Made by a program: the position numbers and the translations under genes. The notes beneath the pieces were generated by a model. It did not search any database. It had not been told where the DNA came from and saw only the letters and a list, made by a program, of their open reading frames with translations. A DNA stretch of 64,000 nucleotides from Halobacteriales archaeon QH_7_65_31 (GTDB lineage Archaea > Halobacteriota > Halobacteria > Halobacteriales > Haloarculaceae). The stretch covers positions 62,001-126,000 of the forward strand of contig PXQU01000001.1 in assembly GCA_003021785.1 (NCBI GenBank), in the 5' to 3' direction. Positions 1-8,040 of this stretch are shown here, piece by piece. Every line of letters begins with the position of its first letter. The first letter of the stretch is position 1.

Positions 1-288
1 CCGGGCTGTGTCATCGAGGCGCGACCGGTCGCGCTGATGCGGATGGACGACGACGGCGAGAAGGACGACAAGGTCATCGCCGTCCCGAGCGAGGACCCCC
101 GCTACGACCACATTGAGGACCTCGGAGATATCCCGCGCCAGCAGCTCGACGAGATCGAGGAGTTCTTCGAGACGTACAAGAACTTGGAGGAGGGGAAGGA
201 GGTCGAGACGCTCGGCTTCGAGGACAGACAGGCCGCATACGACGCGATCGAGCACGCACAGGCGCTATACGACGAGCAGTTCGCCTGA
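1..288 (+). CDS. ppa: Inorganic pyrophosphatase, C-terminal part (5' end outside window)
   Basis: The reading frame is open from base 1 and gives about 95 residues starting PGCVIEARPVALMRM and ending in DEQFA. This matches the C-terminal half of family I soluble inorganic pyrophosphatase, which hydrolyses pyrophosphate to phosphate in the cytoplasm and pulls biosynthetic reactions forward. The acidic run after the M-x-M-D-D-D-G-E stretch (DDDGEKDD) is the typical metal-binding segment of the family, followed by the helical tail. The ORF track begins at an internal ATG (37) only because the true start is upstream of the window. Its high acidity is as expected for a haloarchaeon. Confidence 0.93.
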   Translation, partial: PGCVIEARPVALMRMDDDGEKDDKVIAVPSEDPRYDHIEDLGDIPRQQLDEIEEFFETYKNLEEGKEVETLGFEDRQAAYDAIEHAQALYDEQFA

Positions 289-333
289 GTCGCTCGCCGA
301 AACCGCCATTACTGTTCCTCTACAGGCTCACCC

Positions 334-705
334 GTGGAGATCGTCCACCAAGAGTCGGGTGAACCGCTCGCGACGACCGTCGAAATCGCCGACACGCGAC
401 TCGCGCGCGCTCGCGGACTGATGTTCCAGCGGTCGATCTCCGACGACGACGCGCTCGTCTTGAGTTACGACGGCCAATCGACTCGACAGCTTCACATGCT
501 GTTCGTCCCGTTCGACATCGACGCGATATGGCTCGCCGACGGCGTCGTTCAGGCGACGAAGCGACTGCCGGCGTGGATCGGTCACGGACGGGCCGTCGCG
601 GATACCGTCGTCGAGCTTCCGGCCGGCACGGCCGACGACGTGGAGCCGGGCGATCACGTGCGGCTTGCTCAGACCGGCCAGAGCCGAAGTTCCCACGTCC
701 AGTAG
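334..705 (+). CDS. DUF192 family protein
   Basis: This 123-residue protein matches the DUF192 family, small compact-fold proteins of unknown biochemical role. Visible hallmarks are R-A-R-G-L-M-F near residue 28, the F-V-P-F-D-I-D-A-I-W core and the later P-A-G-T region. The start is a GTG. The family often has a signal peptide, but none is seen here, so a cytoplasmic location is likely. Its 3' end overlaps the convergent lipoprotein gene by 37 bp, so the last dozen residues (SRSSHVQ) are probably not conserved. The function is unknown. Confidence 0.85.
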   Translation: MEIVHQESGEPLATTVEIADTRLARARGLMFQRSISDDDALVLSYDGQSTRQLHMLFVPFDIDAIWLADGVVQATKRLPAWIGHGRAVADTVVELPAGTADDVEPGDHVRLAQTGQSRSSHVQ

Positions 706-1277
706 TCCCCGACGATGAGACCGAGCTGATACGTCCCCCCGTCGTAGCGGACGTACTCGGCGTCCGGCAGCGGTGGACGATCAGCCCCCAGTTCCGTCGA
801 GTAGCCGCCGTCGACTGCGGCCCGAACGATCTCCCGCTCGTCGTCGGTGAGGTTCGCCGCGTCGACGACCGACGCGTTCGCTCCCGGCGTCGCGCGCTCG
901 GCGTCCACGCCGTAGCTCGCGTACAGCCGCCCCTGCGTGAGCGAGACCTCGTACACCGTCCCGTCGTAGCGGAGATACTCCGGTTCGTTGAACGCGCCCG
1001 CGACGCCCGGCCCGAACCGCGTCTCCGGGACGTGTGGCGAGTCGGGGAGGAACGAGACCGTCCGGTTCACGGCCACGCGCACCGCCGCCTGTTCCGTCTC
1101 AGAGAGATCGGTGTAAGAGATGGTGTTCGCCGCTGTCGGTTCGGCGTCCGTCGCCGTCTCGGTCGGTGTCGGGGTCACGCTTGCCGTCTCGGTCGCTGTC
1201 GGCGTCGTGGCCGGACTACCACCGGTGCAGCCGGCGACGAACAGGAGCGCGACGAGGAGCGGGAGGGCAGCTCGCAT
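669..1277 (-). CDS. Predicted haloarchaeal lipoprotein with internal repeat
   Basis: The 202-residue protein begins MRAALPLLVALLFVAGC, a signal peptide with a lipobox (VAGC), followed by a Thr/Pro/Glu-rich linker. It is therefore expected to be lipid-anchored outside the membrane. The mature part shows two related copies of a unit: a helix like L-S-E-T-E-Q-A-A-V-R (second copy L-T-D-D-E-R-E-I-V-R) followed by Y-x-R-Y-D-G-x-x-Y. I chose the ATG at 1277 because it gives the signal peptide; the 325-residue ORF in the track runs further upstream through unrelated DNA. The function is unknown. Confidence 0.8.
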   Translation of the reverse strand: MRAALPLLVALLFVAGCTGGSPATTPTATETASVTPTPTETATDAEPTAANTISYTDLSETEQAAVRVAVNRTVSFLPDSPHVPETRFGPGVAGAFNEPEYLRYDGTVYEVSLTQGRLYASYGVDAERATPGANASVVDAANLTDDEREIVRAAVDGGYSTELGADRPPLPDAEYVRYDGGTYQLGLIVGDYWTWELRLWPV

Positions 1278-1347
1278 GGTCGGACTGGCCCGCAGACCGG
1301 TAAGTGCTTTCGGGCGCATCCGTACTGTTTTGTCGCGAGCCGCGTCT

Positions 1348-1641
1348 ATGGTACGTGTGAGCGACGAGTATCTCGTGGAGATCAAGCGGTCGGCGCGGAA
1401 GGTGTCGCCCGACGCCGGTCGCTGGGTGCGCGCACACGGCGCGCGCCGGTCGTTCGCCACGAAGGCGCTCGCGGCCCAGTGGGCGCGGATCATGTCGCCG
1501 CCCGACCGGACGGTCTGGGTGCAGGACGCCGCTCCGTGGGACGCCAGCGACGTGGACGGGTACGTCGTCGGTGGCCGTCGCGTCTCGCCGCGTCGCGATC
1601 CCGACCCCGGCGAACAGGGGTCACTCGCCGATCTCGGGTAG
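1348..1641 (+). CDS. Small conserved haloarchaeal protein
   Basis: This 97-residue protein starts MVRVSDEYLVEIKRSARK and has a central segment rich in Arg, Ala and Trp, with a disordered C-terminus. The ATG at 1348 is preferred over the 173-residue ORF start at 1120, because the latter runs antisense through the lipoprotein gene. It is divergent from the lipoprotein (70 bp apart) and is followed closely by a small membrane protein gene. I recognise it only as a typical small haloarchaeal hypothetical. No catalytic motif is visible. Confidence 0.65.
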   Translation: MVRVSDEYLVEIKRSARKVSPDAGRWVRAHGARRSFATKALAAQWARIMSPPDRTVWVQDAAPWDASDVDGYVVGGRRVSPRRDPDPGEQGSLADLG

Positions 1642-1677
1642 CGCACGGCTTATGCTCGCGTAACCGTGAACGTGGGT

Positions 1678-1926
1678 ATGGGAACTGACGGGTCGGAGTT
1701 CACGCTCAGTCGGAAGCGCGCGCTCCGCGCTATCCTGCCGTTTCTCGCCCTCGGCATCGCGGACGTGGTGCTCCTGCTCGAATGGGGACTCGACCCGCTG
1801 TGGGGGTTCATGATCCTCCCGCCGATTCTGATGATCAGCGTGCTCGGATGGGTGGCGTTCCGCGGCGGCATGATCCGTAACCACGGCGTCGAACCCGGTG
1901 GGGACGAGCATCCTGACCGTCAGTAG
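1678..1926 (+). CDS. Small two-helix membrane protein
   Basis: The 82-residue protein has a charged N-terminus (SEFTLSRKRALR), two hydrophobic segments (about residues 17-34 and 40-60) and a polar tail. The ATG at 1678 is preferred over the in-frame GTG at 1666 because a TATA-like TTATG lies about 28 bp upstream, the usual geometry for leaderless haloarchaeal mRNAs. The function is unknown. The next 340 bp contain no gene. Confidence 0.65.
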   Translation: MGTDGSEFTLSRKRALRAILPFLALGIADVVLLLEWGLDPLWGFMILPPILMISVLGWVAFRGGMIRNHGVEPGGDEHPDRQ

Positions 1927-1990
1927 CCGACCGTTCGGTGGCCGTTCGAGCAACATGCTACGCGGTTGCTCTCTGGCGACAGTAGAAGAA

Positions 1991-2289
1991 CGCCGAGAGT
2001 GAGATTTGAACCACGTCAGACCGCTCACAGCGTTCGCGGTCTCCCTCGTTCAAATCCACGGGTCGTTTCACGTCGCGGTACGAGCGACACGCGATGCGGT
2101 CGCTCGCAGTGTCGCTCCGTGAAAACGCCGAGAGTGAGATTTGAACTACGCGCAGACGCTCGCTCCGCTCGCGTCTCCTCTCGTGCAAACTCACACGACC
2201 GTCACCGACGCGAGTGGCTCACAGACTCGCTGTCGCTCGCCATGTTCGCCACAGTGCGTCGGTAGAAGCGCCGAGAGTGAGATTTGAAC
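1991..2289. repeat. Three copies of the tRNA-Ser 3'-end motif, about 140 bp apart
   Basis: The 21-bp sequence CGCCGAGAGTGAGATTTGAAC occurs exactly at 1991-2011, 2126-2146 and 2269-2289. The third copy is the acceptor and T-arm end of the tRNA-Ser gene. The first two copies are followed by unrelated GC-rich sequence containing a partial inverted counterpart (GTTCAAATC near 2050, GCAAACTCAC near 2185), so they mimic a T-arm but are not complete tRNAs. The 1927-2268 stretch has no convincing gene and is otherwise low-complexity 'cgctcg'-type DNA. The copies could be remnants of past integration at the tRNA 3' end. Confidence 0.85.
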
Positions 2290-2353
2290 TCACGTGTCCG
2301 TGAGGACAGTAGATTTCGAATCTACCGCCTTGGCCGGGCTAGGCTATCTCGGC
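2269..2353 (-). tRNA. tRNA-Ser (anticodon CGA)
   Basis: On the minus strand the sequence folds as an 85-nt class II tRNA. The acceptor stem GCCGAGA pairs with TCTCGGC and is followed by discriminator G. There is a D arm, an anticodon stem GTAGA/TCTAC around loop TTCGAAA (anticodon CGA), a long variable arm (GTCC...GGAC) and the T arm GTGAG-TTCAAAT-CTCAC. A long variable arm and discriminator G are both expected for archaeal tRNA-Ser. CCA is not encoded. The gene is uninterrupted, and a TTTA-containing box A-like element lies about 27 bp upstream. Confidence 0.97.
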
Positions 2354-2377
2354 TCACACGGAGTTCCGCCGGGCGCG

Positions 2378-2386
2378 AGTTTAGTG
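2378..2386 (-). promoter_or_regulatory. Putative box A of the tRNA-Ser gene
   Basis: Read on the minus strand, CACTAAACT lies about 25-33 bp before the first tRNA base, the usual archaeal TATA-box distance. This is a positional prediction only. Confidence 0.4.
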
Positions 2387-2592
2387 ATTACGATTTCGTG
2401 GTCGCGTACGGCTCTCTCACTGGTGGACCGCACGACGCGTTGGCCGTGTTGCTCACCCCGTCGCCCGGTCCAACGAGCGATCAGACACGAACGGCAGGCC
2501 GCAAACGCCGAAGCTCGCGGCGATACGCCGTGTTCTCTCACAGCAAGAACGGTCGGAATCCTCATACCGCCACCTAACCTATCTCCGTTCAA

Positions 2593-4032
2593 ATGGGAGA
2601 CGCGTCGCGAACCACCAGCGGAACGGACGGACTCGACGAGGTGCTCGACGGCGGCTTCATCGAAGGACAGACGGCGATCGTGAGCGGGGGCCCCGGAACC
2701 GGCAAGACGGTGCTCGCGCTCCAGTTTCTCGCCGCCGCCGACAACGGTCTCTACATCGGCTTCGAGGAGCGCGAGACGGACATCCGCGAGAACGCCGCCC
2801 GATTAGGGATCGATCTCTCGACCGTCGAGATACTCGATCTGAGCGCACAGGGGAGCCGGTTTTTCAGCTCCGACGACGAGTACACCATCTTCCCGCACGA
2901 GGAGGTGGAGGGCGAAGAGCTGCTCGACTCGATCGCCGCGTCGATCGACGAGGAAGCGCCGACCCGGCTCGCGATCGATCCGCTGTCGGAGCTTCGCTCG
3001 CTCGTCCCCGACGACTACCGGTTCCGACGCAACATCTCCTCGCTCGTGAACGAGCTCAAGACGCGCGACATCACGACGGTGTGTACGACTCAGGCGGCCG
3101 GCGAGACGAACGACTGGGACCTCCAGTTTCTCGGCGACGCGACCATCGATGTCCAGCGCACGACCGACCACCGTTCGCTGGAGGTGACGAAGTTCCGCGG
3201 CTCGGACTTCGCCAACGGCAAACACACCTACCGGATTCAGGGCGGCTCCGGTGGGCGGGTGTATCCAAAGCTCGTCCCCGGCGACCACAGCCGCGAGACC
3301 GACCGGGCACAGCTTTCCTCCGGGGTGGCCGAACTCGACACCCTCCTCGGTGGCGGTATCGAGCACGGCTCGGTGACGGTCGTCTCGGGCCCGTCGGGCG
3401 TGGGAAAGACGACGCTCGGCTCGCTGTTCCTGCGCTCGGCGGCGAGCGACGAGATCCCGGCGACCGGCTACCTGTTCGAGGAGCTTCGGGCCGATTATCT
3501 CTACCGCGCCGACCAGCTCGGTCTCGATCTCGGGCCGCTGTACGACGACGGGCCGCTCCGACTGTTCGAGATGGAGTCGCTGACACAGAGCCCCGACGAG
3601 TTCGCCGCGATGGTCAGGGAGGCGGTCGATTCCGGCGTCGAGCTCGTCATGATCGACGGCATCCCGGGCTACCGGCTCGGTCTCCGCGGCGAGGACACCG
3701 ACCGAGAGCTGACGCGTGAGCTCCACGCGCTGTGTCGGTATCTCAAGCGGATGCGCGTGACGACGATCCTCATCGACGAGGTGGGGAGCTTGGCCGGCTC
3801 GCTCAACGCGACCGACGAGGAGGTGAGCTATCTCGCGGACAACATCCTCTTCCTGCGCTACGTGGAGATGGACGCGGAGATACGCAAGATCGTCGGCGTC
3901 CTGAAGAAGCGGTTCGGCGACTTCGAGCGGTCGCTGCGCGAGATACAGATCGACGACGGCGGCGTGACGATCGGCGAGACGCTCACTGACCGCCGTGGAC
4001 TGCTCACCGGCGTCCCGGAGCGAACTGAGTAG
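2593..4032 (+). CDS. Two-domain KaiC/RecA-like ATPase
   Basis: The 479-residue protein has two tandem RecA-fold ATPase domains, like KaiC. The first has Walker A GGPGTGKT at about residues 32-39 and the second has GPSGVGKT at about 266. Each is followed by a KaiC-type F-E-E motif (FEERETDIR, FEELRADYL). Family members act as ATP-driven regulators in signalling. Haloarchaeal versions often pair with PAS or bat-type sensor proteins, and here the next gene is a PAS histidine kinase starting 3 nt after this stop. That spacing implies co-transcription and probably joint function. No DNA-binding or extra domain is seen. The ATG at 2593 gives the expected N-terminus (TSGTDGLDEVLDGGF). Confidence 0.88.
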   Translation: MGDASRTTSGTDGLDEVLDGGFIEGQTAIVSGGPGTGKTVLALQFLAAADNGLYIGFEERETDIRENAARLGIDLSTVEILDLSAQGSRFFSSDDEYTIFPHEEVEGEELLDSIAASIDEEAPTRLAIDPLSELRSLVPDDYRFRRNISSLVNELKTRDITTVCTTQAAGETNDWDLQFLGDATIDVQRTTDHRSLEVTKFRGSDFANGKHTYRIQGGSGGRVYPKLVPGDHSRETDRAQLSSGVAELDTLLGGGIEHGSVTVVSGPSGVGKTTLGSLFLRSAASDEIPATGYLFEELRADYLYRADQLGLDLGPLYDDGPLRLFEMESLTQSPDEFAAMVREAVDSGVELVMIDGIPGYRLGLRGEDTDRELTRELHALCRYLKRMRVTTILIDEVGSLAGSLNATDEEVSYLADNILFLRYVEMDAEIRKIVGVLKKRFGDFERSLREIQIDDGGVTIGETLTDRRGLLTGVPERTE

Positions 4033-4035
4033 CCG

Positions 4036-5814
4036 ATGACTGCCCCTCGCCGCCTCAAGCCACCGGGCGACGATGCGGTGCAGATCGCGCTCGGATTCGA
4101 CAGCGAACGGAACCGCGAGCTGCTCGCGCGGCTCCTCTCTCAGTACGAGGTGGTCGATATCGACGAGCCGATCTCCGAGGAGACGGACCTGTGTGTCGTC
4201 GATGCCGGTGCGTTCTCGCGACTCCGCGGTGCGCTCACCGACTGGAAGACGGAGAGCGATCCGACCGTCGCGCCGGCGCTCCTCGTCGCGACCGGCGAGG
4301 AGACGGCGCTGTGGGAGGAGTACGGCGACGCCGTCGGAACCGCTCTCGACTCGATACAGTCGATCCCCGCGCCGAAACGCGCGATTCAGGCGCGTATCTC
4401 GGGGCTGTTGGAGACCCGGCGGTCGTCGAAGCTGGCTGCCGATCGCCGGAACAGACTCGAACTGTACGAACAGGCGATGGACGACACGGAACTCGGCATC
4501 ACCATCGCCGAGACCGACGGCGACTACCCGATCGTCTACACCAACGACGGCTTCATCGAGCTCACCGGCTACGATCGCGACGAGATCCTCGGGCGCAATC
4601 CGCGCTATCTACAGGGGCCAGACACCGACGAATCGACGCGCACCGAGCTACGCGAGGCGATCGAAGCCCGCGAGCCAGTCAGGGTGGAGATCCTGAACTA
4701 CCGGAAGTCCGGCGAGCCGTTCTGGAACGAGGTCGAGATCGTCCCCATCGAGGACGACGAGCAGGTTCCGTACTTCATCGGCTTTCAGCAGGATATCACG
4801 GAGCGGAAGTCCAGAGAGCGAATCCTCGAACGCTACCGGCGTATCGTCCGACTGGCGGACGATCCGATTCTCGTCCTCGATCCAGCGGGCGCGATCGAGT
4901 ACACCAACCCCGCCGCCGTCGAGCTGCTCGGCGCCGACGTCTCCGAGCTGACTATCGCGGCGCTGTTCGACGACGAGCAGGCCGACAAGCTGATGGATAC
5001 GCTGCTGCTCGCGCTCTCGGACGGCGAGACGCACACGCGAGAGCTGACGCTGCCCGCCGACCGACGGACCTACCAGTTCCGATTCCAGCCGGAGCTGCTC
5101 GACGAGAGCCGACGGGTCATCGTCGTCGCGCGCGACATCACGGATATCCGTCGCCAGCAGGAGCGACTCTCCGTGCTCGACCGGGTGTTGCGGCACAACC
5201 TCCGCAACAAGCTGAACATCGTCTCCGGGCACGCGACGACGCTGACGGCGACGCCGGACGGCGACCCGGAGACGATCCGAACGACCGGCGAGCGCATCTC
5301 GAGGGCCGCCGAAAGCCTGCTGGAGATCGCAGACGCCGTTCGCGAGTTCGGCGACAAGACGACCGTCAGCGGACAGACGGGCCAACAGCGCGATCTCGCG
5401 GCGCTGGTCGAGGAGATCGTCCCGCGGCTCGCGGCGACTCACCCCGAGGTCGATGTCGGGACGCGAACGCCCGAGCACGCGATCGCACGCTGTCCCGACC
5501 AGATCGAGTTCTGTATCAGCGAACTGTTCGACAGTGCCGTCGATCGCGGCGGTGAGACACAGCGCATCACCGTCTCCGTCATCGCTCGGACCGACGCGGT
5601 CGAGCTGCGATTTCACGACGACGGCGAGACGATGCCCGAGATGGAGCGGCGCGCGCTCACGAGCGGCTCGGAGACGCCGCTCGAACACACACAGGGCATC
5701 GAGCTGTGGCTGGTCCGCTGGGCCGTCGAAGGTGTCGGCGGACAGTTCGGGATCGACACCGAGGACGGGACGACGGTGACGCTGTTGTTACCGGCAGATC
5801 AGTCCGACGCGTAA
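4036..5814 (+). CDS. PAS-domain sensor histidine kinase with eroded kinase motifs
   Basis: The 592-residue soluble protein appears to hold an N-terminal receiver-like region (about 1-125), a LOV-like PAS/PAC domain (about 148-255), a second PAS (about 265-370), an H-box (VLRHNLRNK, His about 387) and a HATPase_c domain to the end. The first PAS resembles LOV domains (GRNPRYLQGPDTD) but has Pro where the flavin-binding Cys of GxNCRFLQ would be. In the ATPase domain the N-box reads ELFDSAV (Ser for Asn), the G1 box DDGETMP lacks the second Gly, and G2 reads QGIELWLV. The H-box is intact. It lies 3 nt after the KaiC-like gene, so an operon is likely. No transmembrane segment is visible. Confidence 0.85.
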   Translation: MTAPRRLKPPGDDAVQIALGFDSERNRELLARLLSQYEVVDIDEPISEETDLCVVDAGAFSRLRGALTDWKTESDPTVAPALLVATGEETALWEEYGDAVGTALDSIQSIPAPKRAIQARISGLLETRRSSKLAADRRNRLELYEQAMDDTELGITIAETDGDYPIVYTNDGFIELTGYDRDEILGRNPRYLQGPDTDESTRTELREAIEAREPVRVEILNYRKSGEPFWNEVEIVPIEDDEQVPYFIGFQQDITERKSRERILERYRRIVRLADDPILVLDPAGAIEYTNPAAVELLGADVSELTIAALFDDEQADKLMDTLLLALSDGETHTRELTLPADRRTYQFRFQPELLDESRRVIVVARDITDIRRQQERLSVLDRVLRHNLRNKLNIVSGHATTLTATPDGDPETIRTTGERISRAAESLLEIADAVREFGDKTTVSGQTGQQRDLAALVEEIVPRLAATHPEVDVGTRTPEHAIARCPDQIEFCISELFDSAVDRGGETQRITVSVIARTDAVELRFHDDGETMPEMERRALTSGSETPLEHTQGIELWLVRWAVEGVGGQFGIDTEDGTTVTLLLPADQSDA

Positions 5815-6332
5815 CACTCGACACCGCGGACCAGCGGTCGGAGATACGAGTCCCGGTAGGCGTCGAGATCCGAATCGAGCAGATCGAACCGCTTGAACAT
5901 CATCGCGCTCACGATCTCGCGGAACTCCCCGAGAGACAGCTCCGCCACCGGTCGCCCCGACTCGGGCGGACAGTCGTGCGGGCGGATCGGCAGCATGACG
6001 AACGTCTCGGTCGGCGCTTCGTCGGCGACGAAGTGGAGCGTCGCGACGCTCCCGTCCGGGTTCGGCTCGTGGATTGTGAGCACGTCGCTTCCGGTCACGA
6101 ACGGGTCGAGATCGGTGTCGATACCGAGACCGAGCACGACGATGACGAACTCGGCGTCGGTCGGAACGGACTCGGTGAGCCGCGTGAAGGCGCTGTCGAA
6201 GCGGTCGCGGAACTGCTCGTCCGAGAGATCCTGTAGCTCGTTGTACAGCGTCCCGACGGTGCGGCGATCGTCGCCGAGCGCGTCAGCGAGGGGAGCCGGC
6301 AGATCGTGTTCGATGTCGAGCCGCTCGGTCAT
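5799..6332 (-). CDS. Conserved haloarchaeal protein of unknown function
   Basis: The 177-residue acidic protein starts MTERLDIEHDLPAPLADAL. It has mixed alpha/beta character, no transmembrane segments and no recognised catalytic motif. It overlaps the convergent kinase gene by 16 bp and is divergent from the pilin-like gene at 6397, with 64 bp between the starts. I do not recognise the family. Confidence 0.7.
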   Translation of the reverse strand: MTERLDIEHDLPAPLADALGDDRRTVGTLYNELQDLSDEQFRDRFDSAFTRLTESVPTDAEFVIVVLGLGIDTDLDPFVTGSDVLTIHEPNPDGSVATLHFVADEAPTETFVMLPIRPHDCPPESGRPVAELSLGEFREIVSAMMFKRFDLLDSDLDAYRDSYLRPLVRGVECYASD

Positions 6333-6396
6333 ACCGGCGTTTTCACGCCGTGTAACAAGCCCCTGTCGTTATGTCGCTCTGTCTCGTCCGTTAGAT

Positions 6397-8040
6397 ATGG
6401 ACGAGCGGGCACAGTCGGCGACGCTGGGGACGCTACTCGTCATCTCCATCACCGTCGTCGCCGCGACGGCGACCGTCGGCGCGGCCGTGTTCGCACTCGA
6501 CGAGTCACGCACGCAGGCCAACGAGGAGCGCGCCAGCATCGCGGCCGCACAGTTCGACTCCGCGGCCGCACTCGTCGCCTTCAGCGACACGAACGGGGCG
6601 ACGACCGTCGATATCGGTAACGCCGACAGAGTCAGCGTCGTCGATAGCGGCACGATATGGGTCAATCGGACGTACGAACAGAGCGACGGGACGAATACGA
6701 CGGAGACACTGGTCGACGAGCAGCTCGGCGCGGTCGAGTACGAGACCGACGGCGACACGCTCGCGTATCAGGGCGGCGGAGTGTGGCGACAGGGTGACGG
6801 CTACGCGCGGATGGTCTCACCGCCTGAGTTCGATTTCAACGGAAATACGCTTACACTCCCCGTCGTGAGCGTGAGTACGACCGAGACGCCGGCGCGCTTC
6901 TCGGGCGACAGCGTCAGACTCTCCTCGAACGGCAGCAGAACGACGTTCCCGTCTCCCGACACCGGCACTAACCCCGTCGAGAACAGCGAACTTGAGATCA
7001 AAGTCGAGAGCAAGTACTACCGGGCGTGGGGGCGCTACTTCGAGCGCCGGGTCGGCGGTGACGTGACGATAGACGATGATGCGGGGACCGCCAGTGTCAC
7101 GCTCAAGACGGAGTACGACAACACCATCACCTACGGGGTGGCGAGTACCGCAGCCTCCGGGTTCGACCTGAAAGGCGGTGGCGGCTCGCGGACGTTCCTC
7201 GACAGCTACGACTCATCGACCGGCGACTACGCGACGAGTCAACAAGAGGAAGACGGTCGCATCGTCGCCGGAGGCAACGTCAACATCCGTGGTAAAGTTA
7301 CTGTTTACGGCGATATCGTCGTGCCCGAAGGGAACCACGTTGACACCAACAAAAACTCCCACATCAAGAAGGGCGAGATCCTCAAGGAGCCGATTAGCAC
7401 CCAACGGCCGGCCGGTCGCGTCAGGCAGAAGATTACAACGGTGCGAGAAAGCAACGACAACGCCGATACCGCGCTCGCTGACAACAAACTCGCCAGTGAC
7501 GAATTCGGCAGCGACGACTCCGTGGAGCTGACGGCAGGCGACTACTACATCGACAGTGATCTGCAGCTGGACGATCAAACGCTGACACTCGACACGTCGG
7601 ACGGGAATCTCACCCTCGCCGTGACGGGAAACATCGACATCAGCAACGGCGGAGAGATCGAGGTCAAGGGGGGGAACGATGACGTCGCTCGCGTCTACAC
7701 GACCGGCGATCAGTTCCGGATGAACGACGGAAACGTGTCCGTTCCGGGAGACGATTCGACGCGGTTCTGGCTCTACGGGACCGACGACCTGAACGGGGAG
7801 ATGAAATCGGAGTCTGGGTTCGTCGGCATCTACTACGCCCCGGGCGACGACTCCTCGCTCAATATGCATTCAGAGAGTGAGATATACGGCGCGATGGCTG
7901 TCGGCGAACCGGACCTCAAGTCCGGCTCGACGGTTCATTACGATCTCGCGGCGGAGGGGCTGCCGGCGTACGACACCGACGCGACGCTCTTCTCGTATCT
8001 CCACGTCTCGCGAAACGAAGTCGTCGTCGAGAAGTCTTAG
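6397..8040 (+). CDS. Large prepilin-like protein with beta-helix-like ectodomain
   Basis: The 547-residue protein starts MDERAQSATLGTLLV, a prepilin-type N-terminus (charged head, R-A-Q-S, then one hydrophobic helix to about residue 28) as cut by archaeal PibD-type peptidases. The ectodomain contains a stretch like GGNVNIRGKVTVYGDIVVPEG and repeated short strands typical of right-handed beta-helix or polymer-forming folds. It ends with a region resembling the C-terminal domain of PilX-like proteins. The start chosen is the ATG at 6397; the track ORF from 5893 includes antisense of the previous gene. It is convergent with the pilus operon (4-bp overlap with the 258-residue pilin-like gene). 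Its middle, near 7250-7500, is Lys/Asn-richer and lower in GC than the flanks. It is likely a minor pilin. Confidence 0.8.
   Translation: MDERAQSATLGTLLVISITVVAATATVGAAVFALDESRTQANEERASIAAAQFDSAAALVAFSDTNGATTVDIGNADRVSVVDSGTIWVNRTYEQSDGTNTTETLVDEQLGAVEYETDGDTLAYQGGGVWRQGDGYARMVSPPEFDFNGNTLTLPVVSVSTTETPARFSGDSVRLSSNGSRTTFPSPDTGTNPVENSELEIKVESKYYRAWGRYFERRVGGDVTIDDDAGTASVTLKTEYDNTITYGVASTAASGFDLKGGGGSRTFLDSYDSSTGDYATSQQEEDGRIVAGGNVNIRGKVTVYGDIVVPEGNHVDTNKNSHIKKGEILKEPISTQRPAGRVRQKITTVRESNDNADTALADNKLASDEFGSDDSVELTAGDYYIDSDLQLDDQTLTLDTSDGNLTLAVTGNIDISNGGEIEVKGGNDDVARVYTTGDQFRMNDGNVSVPGDDSTRFWLYGTDDLNGEMKSESGFVGIYYAPGDDSSLNMHSESEIYGAMAVGEPDLKSGSTVHYDLAAEGLPAYDTDATLFSYLHVSRNEVVVEKS

Noticed and set aside
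1120-1347. Longer start for the 97-residue protein
   Set aside because: The extension is antisense to the lipoprotein signal and linker region.
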